64,000 nucleotides of DNA from Styela clava (taxonomy: Eukaryota > Chordata > Ascidiacea > Stolidobranchia > Styelidae): NCBI RefSeq assembly GCF_964204865.1, contig NC_135260.1, positions 20,940,001 through 21,004,000 of the forward strand, in the 5' to 3' direction. The notes beneath the pieces were generated by a model. It did no database searches. It was not told the origin of the DNA and saw only the letters and a list, made by a program, of their open reading frames with translations. Positions 48,950 through 61,332 of the stretch are shown here, in pieces. Every line of letters starts with the position of its first letter. Positions within the stretch are counted from its first letter, which is position 1. A program made the position numbers and the translations under genes.

Positions 48950-49402
48950 CAGAATGGGTAAAAGCAGAAGGCCGGATCCGGCCCGCGACGCTTCACGGAA
49001 TTATAGCAGAAAAACAGCTGTTTTGACGGTTATATTCTTTACGTAGCCGAATTCATTGTAAGACACGTGTAGACTAAATTATATTATAAATCCAACAAAT
49101 ATAAAATTCTCAATTACTCGTTTAATGTGCTTATAATTTAATTAAAATTAGAAAAATGGCAACAAACGCAGAAAAGTTGATGCCAAGTGCAAAGGGTTTA
49201 AACGCGCCGAAAATATTCAAATTGAATTTTTTTAGATGTAATGCAACGAGGAAATAAATCTATATTCTATTCTCTGCTTGATTTTTATTATAAAAAGTAT
49301 CATCCGTTCGGTTTTAAACTTTCTAAAAATATGAGCGGCCCGCCAATGACTTGCAACCCTTGATTTTGGCCCGCGAGCGACAAAAGGTTGCCGACCCCTG
49401 AT
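48950..49402. mobile_element. Degenerate hAT-type repeat
   Basis: The right end reads GGTTGCCGACCCCTG, like the termini of the element at 25643-26186, preceded by GGCCCGCGAGCGAC. The left side has GGCCGGATCCGGCCCGCGA. Inverted similarity is partial and no target duplication was found. Confidence 0.5.
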
Positions 49403-49539
49403 CTACAGTGATAGTAGTACGGTAGTAATTACGGTAAACATTCTTCAGTTCAACAGAAACTGAAATATTCTTATATTATACAGGCGAATTGCAACTACCA
49501 TGTTCTCAACGTACAACTGTGTGAAATACGCTTTAGGCT

Positions 49540-50230
49540 AGACCGCTAGAGGCTTTTGCCTTTGATGTGGAGTCATTTCTTATTAAAATTTGTAATTCGT
49601 TTGCATCATCGGCGAAGAAATCTGAAGCTCGCAGAGACATTTGTAATTTCGTCGATATAGAATATAAAGAGTTATTAAAACATATATATACTACAAGGTG
49701 GCTAAATCTACTACCTGCTATTGATCCTTGATGAACTGTTATTTTTTTGGCCAGCGCTGAAATCAACAGTTTTTTTTTGTGAAAAATGTCTTGACATACT
49801 GCTACATTTGTTTTGAATTTTGTACATAATGTAATGAATATTTTTCAAGAAGCCATTATTTAAACGGCTCGAATCAAATGCTACTACTGCCACAAAACTG
49901 CATGGAATAATGCTGAGTGTTAAGGAAAAGAGCAGCGATGTGAAAACAAGTTTTATGGAAGTAATGATACAAAACTTCTTAAATCTTGTCGAAGTCAACT
50001 TCTCTGATAAACAAAAATTTACGCAAGAAGTTGACCAGTTTTTTTCAGTTTGTCATAATAACCCAAATGGTATGATTATGAGCATTCGTTTTTCAATGAA
50101 GTAGCCCCACTTGCACTTGAAGATGACATTGAATGGTCAGACTTGTCACTTGTTGGACGCTTGGGCATAAGTCTCGACTGCGATAAATTGTATGAAGAAC
50201 TGTGTGCCCACAGTTATGAATGCGCTTTGG
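49540..50230 (+). pseudogene. hAT transposase relic
   Basis: The plus strand reads DVESFLIKICNSFA, then RRDICNFVDIEYKELLKH, then TRWLNLLPAID, and further on, in other frames, GIMLSVKEKSSDVK. The TRWL-x-LLPAI motif is typical of the conserved region of hAT transposases related to ZBED/SCAND3-type genes. Frameshifts and stops are frequent, and the catalytic core cannot be assembled. A probable right terminus, GTTTAAGAAACACTG, lies at about 50707-50722; the left terminus was not found. Confidence 0.6.
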
Positions 50231-50789
50231 ACCAACAGTAGAAACAAACTAAACTTTAATCTCGTCAAAGCTGTACTGATGATGAAATTGAACTTTCATG
50301 TCAAGCAATGAGTTTATTAGCAAAGACAAATATATTCTTGGAGCGGCGAAATCACAAGAAAAATGCAAATTTAAATATATATATACGTGTAAGACTGATT
50401 TTTTGTGTTTTATGTTTAATAAATAAATCTACTTAGCACAAATTGTACATTTTCCCTGTTTTAGTTTTTTTTTGCATTTATGCCTCAAAGATTCAACACT
50501 TCATAAGTGTCTTTGATTATGATAAAATTATTTAGAGGCTTGGAGTTTCGCACGATCATCACACTTTGACGCGCAGCGCGCACTGTTGCTTTTGATGTTT
50601 TTTATGTTTCACAAGCTTCTGTTGCATCAATTTTCAAATTCTAGATAGTAAGGTGCCCTGGAACGGTTTAACACTAAGTTGGCAACCCGAAGTCCTCAGT
50701 AGTTCGATCAAAACCAGGTTTAAGAAACACTGTTCTATGTCATGGCGGTATTCCTAAATTTGTGGAATGTTTTCTTGTTTATCCCGTGG

Positions 50790-52145
50790 GCAATATTATA
50801 TGCCAGAGGATTGCTGGCCGTAGGGCTGTTCACGTAACGGCTGGTCGGTTACGGCTAGGAATGGGCAATGTAGAATAATTTACTATTCTAGAATACCGGA
50901 TCGTATTCTATTTTTATTGGTATTCAAATCTGGGAATTCTCACGCCATATTTATGGATTACGATTTAGAAAAGCAAAATTGTGAATGTACTACTACCTTT
51001 GTATTCAATTGAATATACCCTGAGAACTGGATTTTATTTGTTACCAAACAGGACAATGAAATATAAAAATTTTAACAAACTCCTTTTTGCTTTAAATTGT
51101 TCAAAATTTATGTGATCCCTAAATACTTACTGTAGCCTATTTGTTAAAACAAATACCGCATCACACTCTTCATTACAAAATTGTGGAATACAAAAATTAG
51201 GTGCTGTGAAAAAGCATTAAATTAATATTAATGATATTAATGTGAGAGCGCCTAAAACAGGCCAGGCCGGGGCCACTGCAATTTGTGCGGCAGGGCGCGT
51301 TAATTAATAATGTAAAATAAATTTAACGGCTATCAATTATAATCAAATATGTCAGCATGTTATTTTCTGCAAGCAATACTCGTAAAATAACAATTAAAAT
51401 CAAATTCTTTCCTATCGCAAAATTTTAATTTTCAGTTTTCATATATCTACCCAGATACGCTTCGCATGGTGTCCATCAATAGTATGGCAACTTTTTTAAT
51501 TTATCGTCGTAACTTTTTTGAATATCGCCCGACCAAACGTGTGTCGAGCTTGGACCATAGGAACGGCGACTTGATGCGCAAAAAAATGTAACAAAACGCC
51601 TTGTTTTGCGATAAAACTTTGTATTTTCGGAAACGGTGAAAAATAAAATATGATCTGAATTTACCGCGAATAATGTTTTAACAACTTACGTCTGGTACAC
51701 GTCATTTACGGAAGAACTCGAAGGCCCCGAAAAGTCATTTAATTCGAAATAAAGAATGTTTCACGTATTCCAAAAATTTAAGATTGTTGCAATCAGGTAA
51801 TCGGAAAATCGTCAGTCTGCACCAATAATAACTATTATTATATATAAGCGAACTAGATAGTAAAATTGTGAAACGTAAATATGGTGCAAAAACGCCATCT
51901 TCGCGTTCTGAATATGCAAGTTGGGATTACGGTGTTTGATGGCCACAAGTATAATCAAATGAGAGCAATATTGTCGCGAGAGAATACGTACGCTCATCAC
52001 TGATAAATAAACGAGAAATCCGAAATACAAAAATAGACGTTTGGCGCCGAATAGGCAGAACCGAATTGTGTTCTTTATTGCCCATCCTCAGTTACGACTT
52101 CCTCTAACATCACCTTTCCTCTCCCCCATATGTACATCCTAACGA
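50790..52145 (+). repeat. SINE interrupted by a hAT-type element
   Basis: The blocks CAGAGGATTGCTGG, GTTCACGTAACGGCTGG and GGTTACGGC (to 50855) resume at 52091 with GTTACGACTTCCTC and CACCTTTCCTCTCCCCC. This is the SINE family order, split by the insert at 50856-52090. The tRNA head is missing. Confidence 0.65.
50856..52090. mobile_element. hAT-type element (1235 bp) inserted in a SINE
   Basis: The left end TAGGAATGGGCAAT and the right end ATTGCCCATCCTCA are inverted with two differences. GTTACGGC (50848-50855) and GTTACGAC (52091-52098) form an 8 bp target duplication with one change. The host is a SINE whose expected sequence has a single GGTTACGGCTTCC here, so the duplication is independently supported. 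No transposase frame is recognisable. Confidence 0.78.
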
Positions 52146-53037
52146 CTCTAGGTTGTCTACATCAAGAGCCCACAAGACTCTTGCAGTGTTCTGTACAATG
52201 TGGCGCCTGAAATGAGTTTTCAGACTACCTTACAACATATCACTCTCATTAACAAGTCAACATTAAAGATATTGTGACAACTGTTTAAAATCACCATAAG
52301 ATGGGATGTAATGAATGAGATTAACTTCCAAGTTCCTGATCAATAGTGCCTCTTCAAGGGATCATTTTCGAATAACATAAGCGAGCTAATATAATACAGA
52401 CTAATGGAATAACCATTTTATTAAAATTCAAGTACAACATTGCACGGAAAAATAGATGAACTAAAACATGAACCTATATCTATCAGTATACCATTCTTGG
52501 CCATGTATAAATTATTTCAGAATTCATTGAATAAACTACATGATTAAAACAAGCAAGCACCATTAAACTACATCTCGCTTTTAAGAAAAAATACACTAGT
52601 GACATATCTTGCAAAATGGAACATTATGTATGCAATTCCTATATGCTATGTTAACAATATTTATAAACCATTATGGCATGAGACAAAACCTATAAGCCGC
52701 ATATATTTGAAAAGCTGGTAAAATATTTATCATATGGGATTGTGAATTCAAAAAATAGGTTCCTTTTGTTATCAATCCACTAAAACAGGTTCCCTCAGTT
52801 CAGTAAATGTATGTAAGTTACATTGACATGACACGCTTTACATGAATCTAATATAGAAACATTAATTGATTCCGCAAATTTATAAGACACTCCGAAAATG
52901 GGGTACATGCGAACCCCTAGATCCCCAATCTGATTCAGTGTTACATTTTTGAAAAAGGCCAAGTTGATATCAAATATTTAAGAGATGCCCACAACCAAAA
53001 ATTGCCTCTTTATCCTACTCATATCTATAAACACCAT
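52146..53037. other. Spacer and probable NBAS 3' UTR
   Basis: No gene or repeat terminus is recognised. A minus-strand AATAAA equivalent lies near 52417, but its use is uncertain. Confidence 0.4.
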
Positions 53038-56000
53038 TCAAGATTCCAGCCACCTCCTCAATGATGACAGCGCATTTCCGAATGTTCTGAGACCAGGATG
53101 TGTTCCTCTAAAATTAAGCAACAATGTTCCTGCTTCAGCAATATTTTCCTGATCTTGAAGCTGACGTGCCAACTGGTTTACATGCCGTTTTGCATCAGTA
53201 CAATCACCAGATAGAAGATACTCTGATATTCTTGCATAGTAGAGAGTCCCAACAGTTTCAGCAGCAATAGAATTTTCGAGCATCAATCGAACTAATTCTT
53301 CGTCACATTGACTGGGTCCCATACATTTGACTGACTTTATCGCGTTAATGAGCTGGTCACGCATTGCAGGTATGTTTGTCAAAAGAGCAAGCTTGATTGC
53401 AAAGAAAGAGAGTTTAGCCTGCATTAATTTCTTAAAAATATCATTTATAGAGCTTTCCGTTAGCATTTCTTTGTTCCTTCTTATTATTTCGATGATTTCT
53501 TTTCCTCCATCTTGACCAAAGTCTGCAAGATTAATAAGCAATAACTGCCAACTATCAGCTAGCATTTTCGAAGTTGAAAACTGAGGCCATATGTTGAGAA
53601 GTGTGATCAGATGCTTTAATTTCATAATGTCAAGTTGATCGGAAATTAGAAGATTTTGAAACAAAGCAAAACGTTTGTTATCATCTGTGATAATACTGAT
53701 GAATTCTTCATCACCTGCTAATAAATTATCACATGTTTGCATACCCCAACCATCTCGAACAATTGCTCTTGATCTATGTAAAAGGAGAAGGTTTGCTTCA
53801 GAGTCTGCCAACTCAAATTGATCTTCTAAAAGTTGTAAAATATCAACTCGTATCTTCACTTCCACACTGACATCACTACAGAATGGACGCAGCAAATCTA
53901 TAACTTGACTGGATGTAAACACACTTCCATTCTCTTTCACATGATCACCAATCGTGATGACAATAGAAGAAATCTTATCAAATACTAAATTGCTGTCATC
54001 TGATGATGTAAAATCTTTTATAAGATCATCAACACATTTTCGCAAAACATTTGCTGGTGACCATTTGTTACCGGGAACAACGGCAAGAAAACCTTGCAAA
54101 AATGTTGGAGAACAGCCATCACAGAGCATAGTTGCTGCAACATCTAATATTACCTCAGGCCGAGACTGAGATTTATCATAAAGCCATAAATAATGTTTCA
54201 TTTTTTCATCCGTTTTTGATCTTTTCACCAAATCTGAAATGAATGTAGTTGAGTAGCTATCTAAATGCTTAGACATTTGCAGAAATACTGGCAATACTGT
54301 ATGAAAACTTTGTCCATTTTGTAAAATTCCTTCGTCCAGTTGATTTTTCCGTTCTTTTGTGCCTTGTATTTTACAAAGTTTAATTCCCTTTTTCATAATT
54401 TCTTGTCGAGTCTTTTGCGGCAACAGTTCGGAAAAATCTGATGTTGAGAACATTTGTTGAAAAAACGACAGAAGATCATTGGGATAACACATACGTAAAA
54501 ACGAGTTACATGAATCATACCGCATGCTCCAATTAATATCTTTTCCCAATGATTCAGCTGATGATTCTGCCCACATCAAGTTTCTTGCTACTAAGAGATA
54601 AAGTGAACTTGCGCTCATCTTAAACGACGAATAAGGTATAGTTGGCATCATCTTAGCAAACATGGGTATATTATCTGCATTTAATATAGGACAAAGAATA
54701 TTAAGAATAGTTTGGTGGGTCGATGTTTTTTCATCACTGACTATCACCTTGTAGTCCAAACTTGGTGCAACACTTTTGATTTTCCGCAACATCTTGATAT
54801 GATCAGCAGGTGAGATTTTACATAAATTATGACTTGATACAAATTGTTCCTGCATTGATGCACATTCATTCAACAAGCTATAATATAGAATAAGTCTGTC
54901 ATGATCTTTGCCACTTATGAAAGGATATGTATACTTATCCATTCTGTCAAAAAATTCACTCGGACGAGTTACCAGTTCAGGAACCATGTTAAGGTTTTTA
55001 ATACGTTCATGTAGATCTTGACAATTCAGTTCTTCTTGGCAATCAGAGAACAAGTATTCCAAATGTGTAACCAATACCAACCAAAGATCTGTACCGGAAC
55101 GATGTGCAAGTGAAACAGCTAGTTTGTATTGTTCTTCATCAGACGTCATGGCAAGACCTAAGATTGTTTCTTGTTTGTAATCATTATCTTTAGTAAACCG
55201 ACCAAGATCGATGCCCCGTCCCAGTTGTTGAAGTTTTTCACCTTGTGAAAAGTCATACAATTGTTCTCGAAGCTGGATTAGGTAAGAAGACACAAGTTTT
55301 GCTTTATGATCTCCTTTGTAATCAGAAGATTCTGCTATATCTAGTGCATGTTTGATCAGTTTCAATGGAGGAACATTATATAAAACTGATTTAGAATCTA
55401 ATAAATGATCTTCTGAATCGAGGCCTAACAGTAGCAATGAAAAATAATACAATGCCATTTGTATTGACAATGCTGATATTGGAAACATTTGCATACAAGA
55501 AAATGCATTTTCTGGATTTGGAAATGCGAGGAGATATCCAATACCAAGTGCAAAATCATATGGTAGAACTTCCTTGACCATATTTTCGAGCACTATTACT
55601 TCATCATCAATATTTGAGCCGAGTTGTTCATGCATCTGCTGTGATAGCTGTAAAATACGAAGCTTGGCTTGATACATAGAAACAGGCGTAGGAATGAAAT
55701 AACTTCCCTTGTTAATCAGCAGGCCATGCTTTGTTACGGAGTTTTCAATAATACCTGAATAAAAATCTGAACAACCTTGTAATTCCAGATCCTCATTCAA
55801 TAACTCTTTTTCAGGTTCTAATTCCATAACTTGATCATCTGGTATGGGAATAATAGAAAGAGTTTGATCTATTGTATTTTTCCACCAATCAGTATTACCG
55901 ACATTTGACAAAACGGCTTTTGTTGTGCTGGAAGTAGCAGATAGCATTGTGCCAGTAGCAGATAACATTACTTTTGTTCCTTTTGCAGTTGATTCCAACA

Positions 56001-59000
56001 TTTTTGTTGGCGACAAAAAATCAGATGTAGATGAAACAAATTTATTGAGTGGGTTAGAATCTTCTGAGAGTATCTCAAATGATTTAGGGAGAGTGGGTGA
56101 CTCTTCTTCCATCACATGCTCATCCACATCTTCAGGATTAGAAACCAACTCAGTATTTTGTGTCTTATGTTTGCTGATAACATTTTGAAGTATTTGTGAG
56201 TCCAAAACACACATCTGCTCCATTACTTTTACCAGTTTTGATTCATCACAAAAGCAGACTACAAAGGCCAATATGTCTCTCTTGGCAATTATATCTTCGA
56301 AATCACTTTCACAAGCCAATCTAAAACAAACCTCCCATGCCTGCGTGTAGGACATGCCTATCAATTCTTGACAAAGGCAATATGCTGTTTGCAAATCATT
56401 ACAATTAAGTGCTTTGTCAATGATCATGTTCAAAATCCGTCCCTTTCTTTCTTCTTTGTTTAAACCACAAACTCTAAAAAGCATTCCTAAACGAAGCAGT
56501 GGCTCTGTCTTTCGGTACGCATCATTGTCCATGTCTATTGCTTTTTTGATGAGAGATAAACGATCTTCCGTTAACCTCACTTGTAGAGGCAACTTGTCAA
56601 CCCCAAATCTTTGCAAAAGCACAACACCCTCTATCATGTCAAGTTTTTCGTGTATCAATGGAGGTCTGTCTGTAATCAACAACAGACATTCTCTTGCTAA
56701 ACTAAGCATATTATCCTCGCTGTGAGGAGATGACGCATCAAAATATTCTTGGGATGATTTAACAACGAGAGCAACTGAACTTTCATACGAGAGTTTTTGC
56801 TGTGCTGGATAAAGCCGTTTTCTGCTTGCTTCACGTTCTTCATCTGCGGTACGCATCATACGCTCACCTGCTATTCTGAAGTTGGCAATACTTCCCGATG
56901 TTAGAAGACTTTCCACAAAAACTTCAAGGCAAACTGCAGCTTCAAGATCACAAGTTTTTGAAAAAATTTGATTCCGAAGTTGCAACATATCTTTCAGCAA
57001 ATTGTTCCATCCATTGCTACCCAGAGGTGGCTCTTGTGCACCAGCAGTTCTACTTAAGCGAGTAAGAAGTCTTTCAACTTTCATTCTGTCATTTTCCACT
57101 TCTTTAACATCGAAAGGTGAAACTTTCACATTATATCCTGCTAATATTGAGCAGGTGTAAATGTGATTTTCTAACGAAGATATGTCTTCAATCAGATGAC
57201 CGGCCATATTGTTCATAACTAATCTATCTAGCTTTGCCAAGGATGCATGGATTTTTTTCACATAATCCAGCTGTGCTTTACCACAGAGATAAACAGACTC
57301 AAGAGCTAACTTTATTAACATTTCCAAACTTGCAATTACTGGAGGCATTGACTTATCCTGCAAGAAACTTGTGAATATCTGACAAGGAAATGTTAGATCA
57401 TCTTCCGCCATTTCCGTAACATATTTATAAAATATTATGGAGGCAGACTCAACATCATTGGTTGATTTTAAAAATGGTATAGCCCATCTGTGAAAGTTTT
57501 TACCATACATTTCTTTTGACGAGTTATCCATTAACATTTTCAGTTGTTCTAACTTGCTTTTTCTTTGAAGTTGAACAAAAGTCAAACCTGGATCATAGTT
57601 ACATTCATAGACCAGCATTTCCAACGTTTTAAAATCTCTTGTCAAGTCTTGAAGACCTTCAACGTAGTTCTCTGCCCCAATGCTTAAGATATCCAATGCT
57701 CCTTCAATGTCTCTAGCGTCAGTATCCATTTGCACAGCCTGTTGTAAATACCATTCTTTGACCAACTCTGCAGAAAGTGAAGTGACTCGAAAAGTTTTAA
57801 GATGTTTGTTTTCTTCATAAAAGTCATATGCTGGATCCACTGGTTGTGTCAGCAACGTCAATTTATGTTGATATTCCTCTTTTTCACACCAATCTTCAGG
57901 ATCACGATGCTTCACTTCAGGCCATTGACCGACTTCTCCCTCCTCATCAACGTAAGGCAACAAGCTTTTATATTCTGTAGGAGAAAGTGTCTTTGGAAAA
58001 TTTGACAAAATAGGAAGACGATGTTCTCGTAATTCATCTCCATGAAATGTTAGCAATATATCAACTGATTTCCAATCGCATGAACGAGCATATTCTAAAG
58101 CAGAAGTTAACATGTCCTGTTGTCTAAAGATTGCAAATCTTTCCCTGTTGTAACGTTCTCTTGCTGCATCGTAGCCGCCCAGTAGACTTTCATATGTAGA
58201 AAGTCTGTCAAAGTATTTCAGAATCTTTTTTCTTGTTCTAATAGTTTCTTTTTGTTCAAGTGATAAATTATCAAAATCAAAATTTTTCGACCATTTTTTA
58301 ACAAATTTTTCTCTTTGTCGTATTTCTTGTTGTCGTTGTTCCTCAACATCAAATCCTTCATATTCTTCATAATCTGATTCCGAATCTGAGGAAGTTGATG
58401 ATGATTTAGATTCAGTGTGTTTCACCTCTCCAATTTTATCAATATCTGTAACTGTCAGTGCAAACTTTAAAAGCTCTCTAGCAGCATCTAGTTCGTCAGG
58501 TACTCTTTCACAACACTCGTGCATGACCCATGATCGTTTTGTGACTTTGCTTAAATAGTCCTGAATAGATGCAACTGAAACAGGTGATTTTCTCCATTGC
58601 CTTTGGAACACTTTGTCACTATCTAAGTTATATCTACGTGCCAGAGCTAGTGCTTCACCATATTCTTCATCATCCAATTTTTTTTCAAAAAGTTTCTCAG
58701 GTGTTGTTTTTGTCAAAGTTAACAGTCTATATGACTTTGTAACAAGTTTGGGCCGCTTTCTTGGAGGTCTAAAATATTCAATTTCAGTTAAATCATACAT
58801 GGTTGATTTAGTGTAGTTTTTCAAACGGCCTGCTATACCTGGATGATCTTCTTTGTCACTGTCATCCAAAAATGGGTCATATTCCTCATCTTCCTCCTTT
58901 TGTGCTTCTTCTACCGAATCCATACGTTGTCGCTTCAATGTTTTAACTTGAGGTTGGCATTCTAACGCAAGGAAACCCTCATCTCTGCAGAATGATATTC

Positions 59001-60732
59001 TCGGAGCTGGCTCCAACCACTCGCATTGTTCACCAAAAAGGTTATCAAGAGACAAACCAGAAACACGTACAACTGTCAATGAACCAGAACAACGTGCTAA
59101 AATAACACTGGAGTCGTTCCACCACTGACAGTCAATAATGTTTTGTAATAAAGGATATTCCTTGAACTTTTTAGCAGAATTTATAGATTTCACAGCATCC
59201 GGATCCAGGCTATCAAAAAATGGTTGATCTTCTTTGTTCCAACATCTTTTGTGTCTGAGAGAAGGGATATCCCAGATGGAAAGACTACCGGATATTTGAA
59301 TTGTAGCCAGAAATTTACAACATGGTGATAATGACATCGTATATATTCCATCAAAAAACTGTTTTCGCAATTTTTTACCCAAACCTACTGGAACAGTGGA
59401 CAGCCTCCTCAGAAAACTCTGATTTCGTTTAGCATCATCAACATCTGAAAAAACATTCAGAGCTTTGAGAAAAGGTTCTTCTGACAGAAGCCGCCATGCT
59501 GTTAATCCAATCCTAGTCGCTCTCGGTACATCATCATCGCTCGTGGCATAACCAGCACATCCACCAACAATAATCATACTGTGGTCCTGATTATAAAGAA
59601 CACCACTCACTCCATTAGAATAACTAGGTGAAAAATCAAATTCATACGTCATTTGATAACCTCTTTCATAAATGCTGTTTATTTCAAGACAAGTCGCCAT
59701 TCCACTGTAAGACACGACCAATAAATGCAAACTGTCATCTTTATGTTTGTGTGTCACTTCATGTCCAATGAAAGTCAAACTACAAATGGCTGAACTATAA
59801 TCATAAGCTTTTTTGTCATCATTCATGTGACCTTGATAAGTGAGTAAAAGTATTCCTTTGAGGTCACACACATAAACGGTACCATCGCTGTCAGAAAAAG
59901 CAATTGTTGTAGAATGTAGACTCCAAGAAATTTTTCGCCATTGAGGAAAAAGGTCTTTTGTAAAATTGCAACGCCCGACTAGCACACTGTAGTCATCTTT
60001 GGATGAGAGAACTTCCAAACATCCATCTTGCAATACTGCAATAAAATTACCATCAGGTGATCTAGCAAACATCCATGATTCTTGGCTGTTTATTAACTTG
60101 ATCAAGTCTGGTGGCAAAATACATGATGCTCCTGATCTTACTGGAATACCAACAGCCCGGACAGTTGCCCATGTCCACCTTGATATTGAAGACTGAATCC
60201 GTTTGGCATTGTTGTAAATGACATTTGATTGAATTTCATCTTGTTGTGAACCTCCTGGAATATTATAAATTTTTATAATTACAAACATATTCAAGCAGCC
60301 AAATACAATTACGATTAATGACTGGTTTTAAAATTAAAATCGATTTTCACAGAATTAAAAAAAAATCTCTATAAACTGAAATATTACCACTGAGTTGTGG
60401 TCTTGTGGAGTCTGAAAATTCGCATTAAACTGCAAGCTGACTTAGGCTACTGAATAAAATATTGGGTCTGTCTGTTTGAAAATATATTTTCAACTTTAAT
60501 ATTAATAAAAGCTGTCAAATTCAGAGAATACACAGCTTCGTCATCGCCATGTATCAAATATGCTCACTTGCATAAAACTTTTTTTATATATGGATTTTTT
60601 TTTATATATGGACCAAGCAATAAATATCTCACCGACAACTTCCTTTTGTTCGGGCCATTCCACTTGATATGACAAGTCATATAATATTGCATCTTCTTCC
60701 AATGAATTGTCAGCTTGATTGCTAATATTCAT
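53038..60732 (-). CDS. NBAS: NBAS subunit of NRZ tethering complex
   Basis: NBAS pairs with RINT1 and ZW10 (NRZ/Dsl1 complex) at the ER to tether Golgi-derived COPI vesicles, and also acts with UPF1 in nonsense-mediated decay. The model has two coding exons: 60732-60633 (MNISNQADNSLEEDAILYDL, then EWPEQKEVV) and 60254-53038; phase G+GA closes, 2438 residues (human about 2370). The N-terminal third is a WD-repeat-like beta-propeller region (GNFIAVLQDGCLEV, AIAFSDSDGTVYVCDLKG type strands). The Sec39 domain begins near residue 560 (EEYGEALALARRYNLD) and extends several hundred residues, interrupted by an acidic S/E insert near 650 (SSSTSSDSESDYEEYEGFD). The long helical C-terminal half follows. 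The single 7.2 kb exon is striking, as vertebrate NBAS has about 50 exons. No internal stop or frameshift. Confidence 0.96.
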
Positions 60733-61043
60733 TATATTTATGTATATAAATATATACTAAAAATAAGAATAATATATAAAACTGATCTTAACAAGAAATA
60801 AACTCAATAATTCATGGATGCATAATAAATTTGCATGTTACAAATTTCAAGTTATCTCCCGAAAGATATGTTATTAAACATTCAAAAAATAATTGAAGCA
60901 TTTTTTTCGAAAAGGCTGACTCTCTATAGCTAACTTCTGGTAATTTAAATTGCACAACAGACTTTGAAAACAGATTGGGGAGTGACAAAAATGAAAAACA
61001 AAGTCATTAATTTTTATTCAAATTAGGAACTACGAGATAAATA

Positions 61044-61265
61044 GGTACTCCCAAAGTATGTGAACCAAGATGGAGGACACCGGAACGTAGTATGTGTACC
61101 AGGTTAGGCCATAATTTCAGGTACAAATACTACGAGTCACTTGGCTAGTCTCCGAACTCGTAATAGAACTAAAATAAGGAAAATTGGAATACAATTAGGG
61201 CCTAACCTTAACGTGGTACACATACTATGTTCAGAGTATTTTGGTTCACATACTTCGGGAGTTCG
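61044..61265. mobile_element. Foldback hAT-type MITE between NBAS and GLMN
   Basis: The ends GGTACTCCCAAAGTATGTGA and TCACATACTTCGGGAGTTCG are inverted. GATAAATA (61036-61043) and AATAAATA (61266-61273) form the 8 bp duplication with one change. The internal CGAACTCGTAATAGAA and CTAACCTTAACGTGGTACAC blocks match the copy at 9305-9554. Confidence 0.85.
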
Positions 61266-61299
61266 AATAAATAATACAAGCATATAGAGCTACAGCCGT

Positions 61300-61305
61300 T
61301 TTATT
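61300..61305 (-). other. GLMN polyadenylation signal
   Basis: AATAAA on the minus strand about 30 bp after the GLMN stop codon, just before the foldback MITE begins. Confidence 0.55.
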
Positions 61306-61332
61306 CAATATATGTTTCATTAATTGAATAAA

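Larger units (their letters stand above)
60733..61332. other. NBAS/GLMN spacer
   Basis: This 600 bp interval must contain the NBAS promoter and the GLMN 3' end. It is partly filled by the foldback MITE 61044-61265. Confidence 0.5.

Noticed and set aside
53038-60294. NBAS as a processed retrocopy
   Set aside because: A conserved 5' exon (60732-60633) joins by a proper intron, there is no poly-A tail or target duplication at the 3' end, and the frame is fully open. Intron loss in the real gene fits better.
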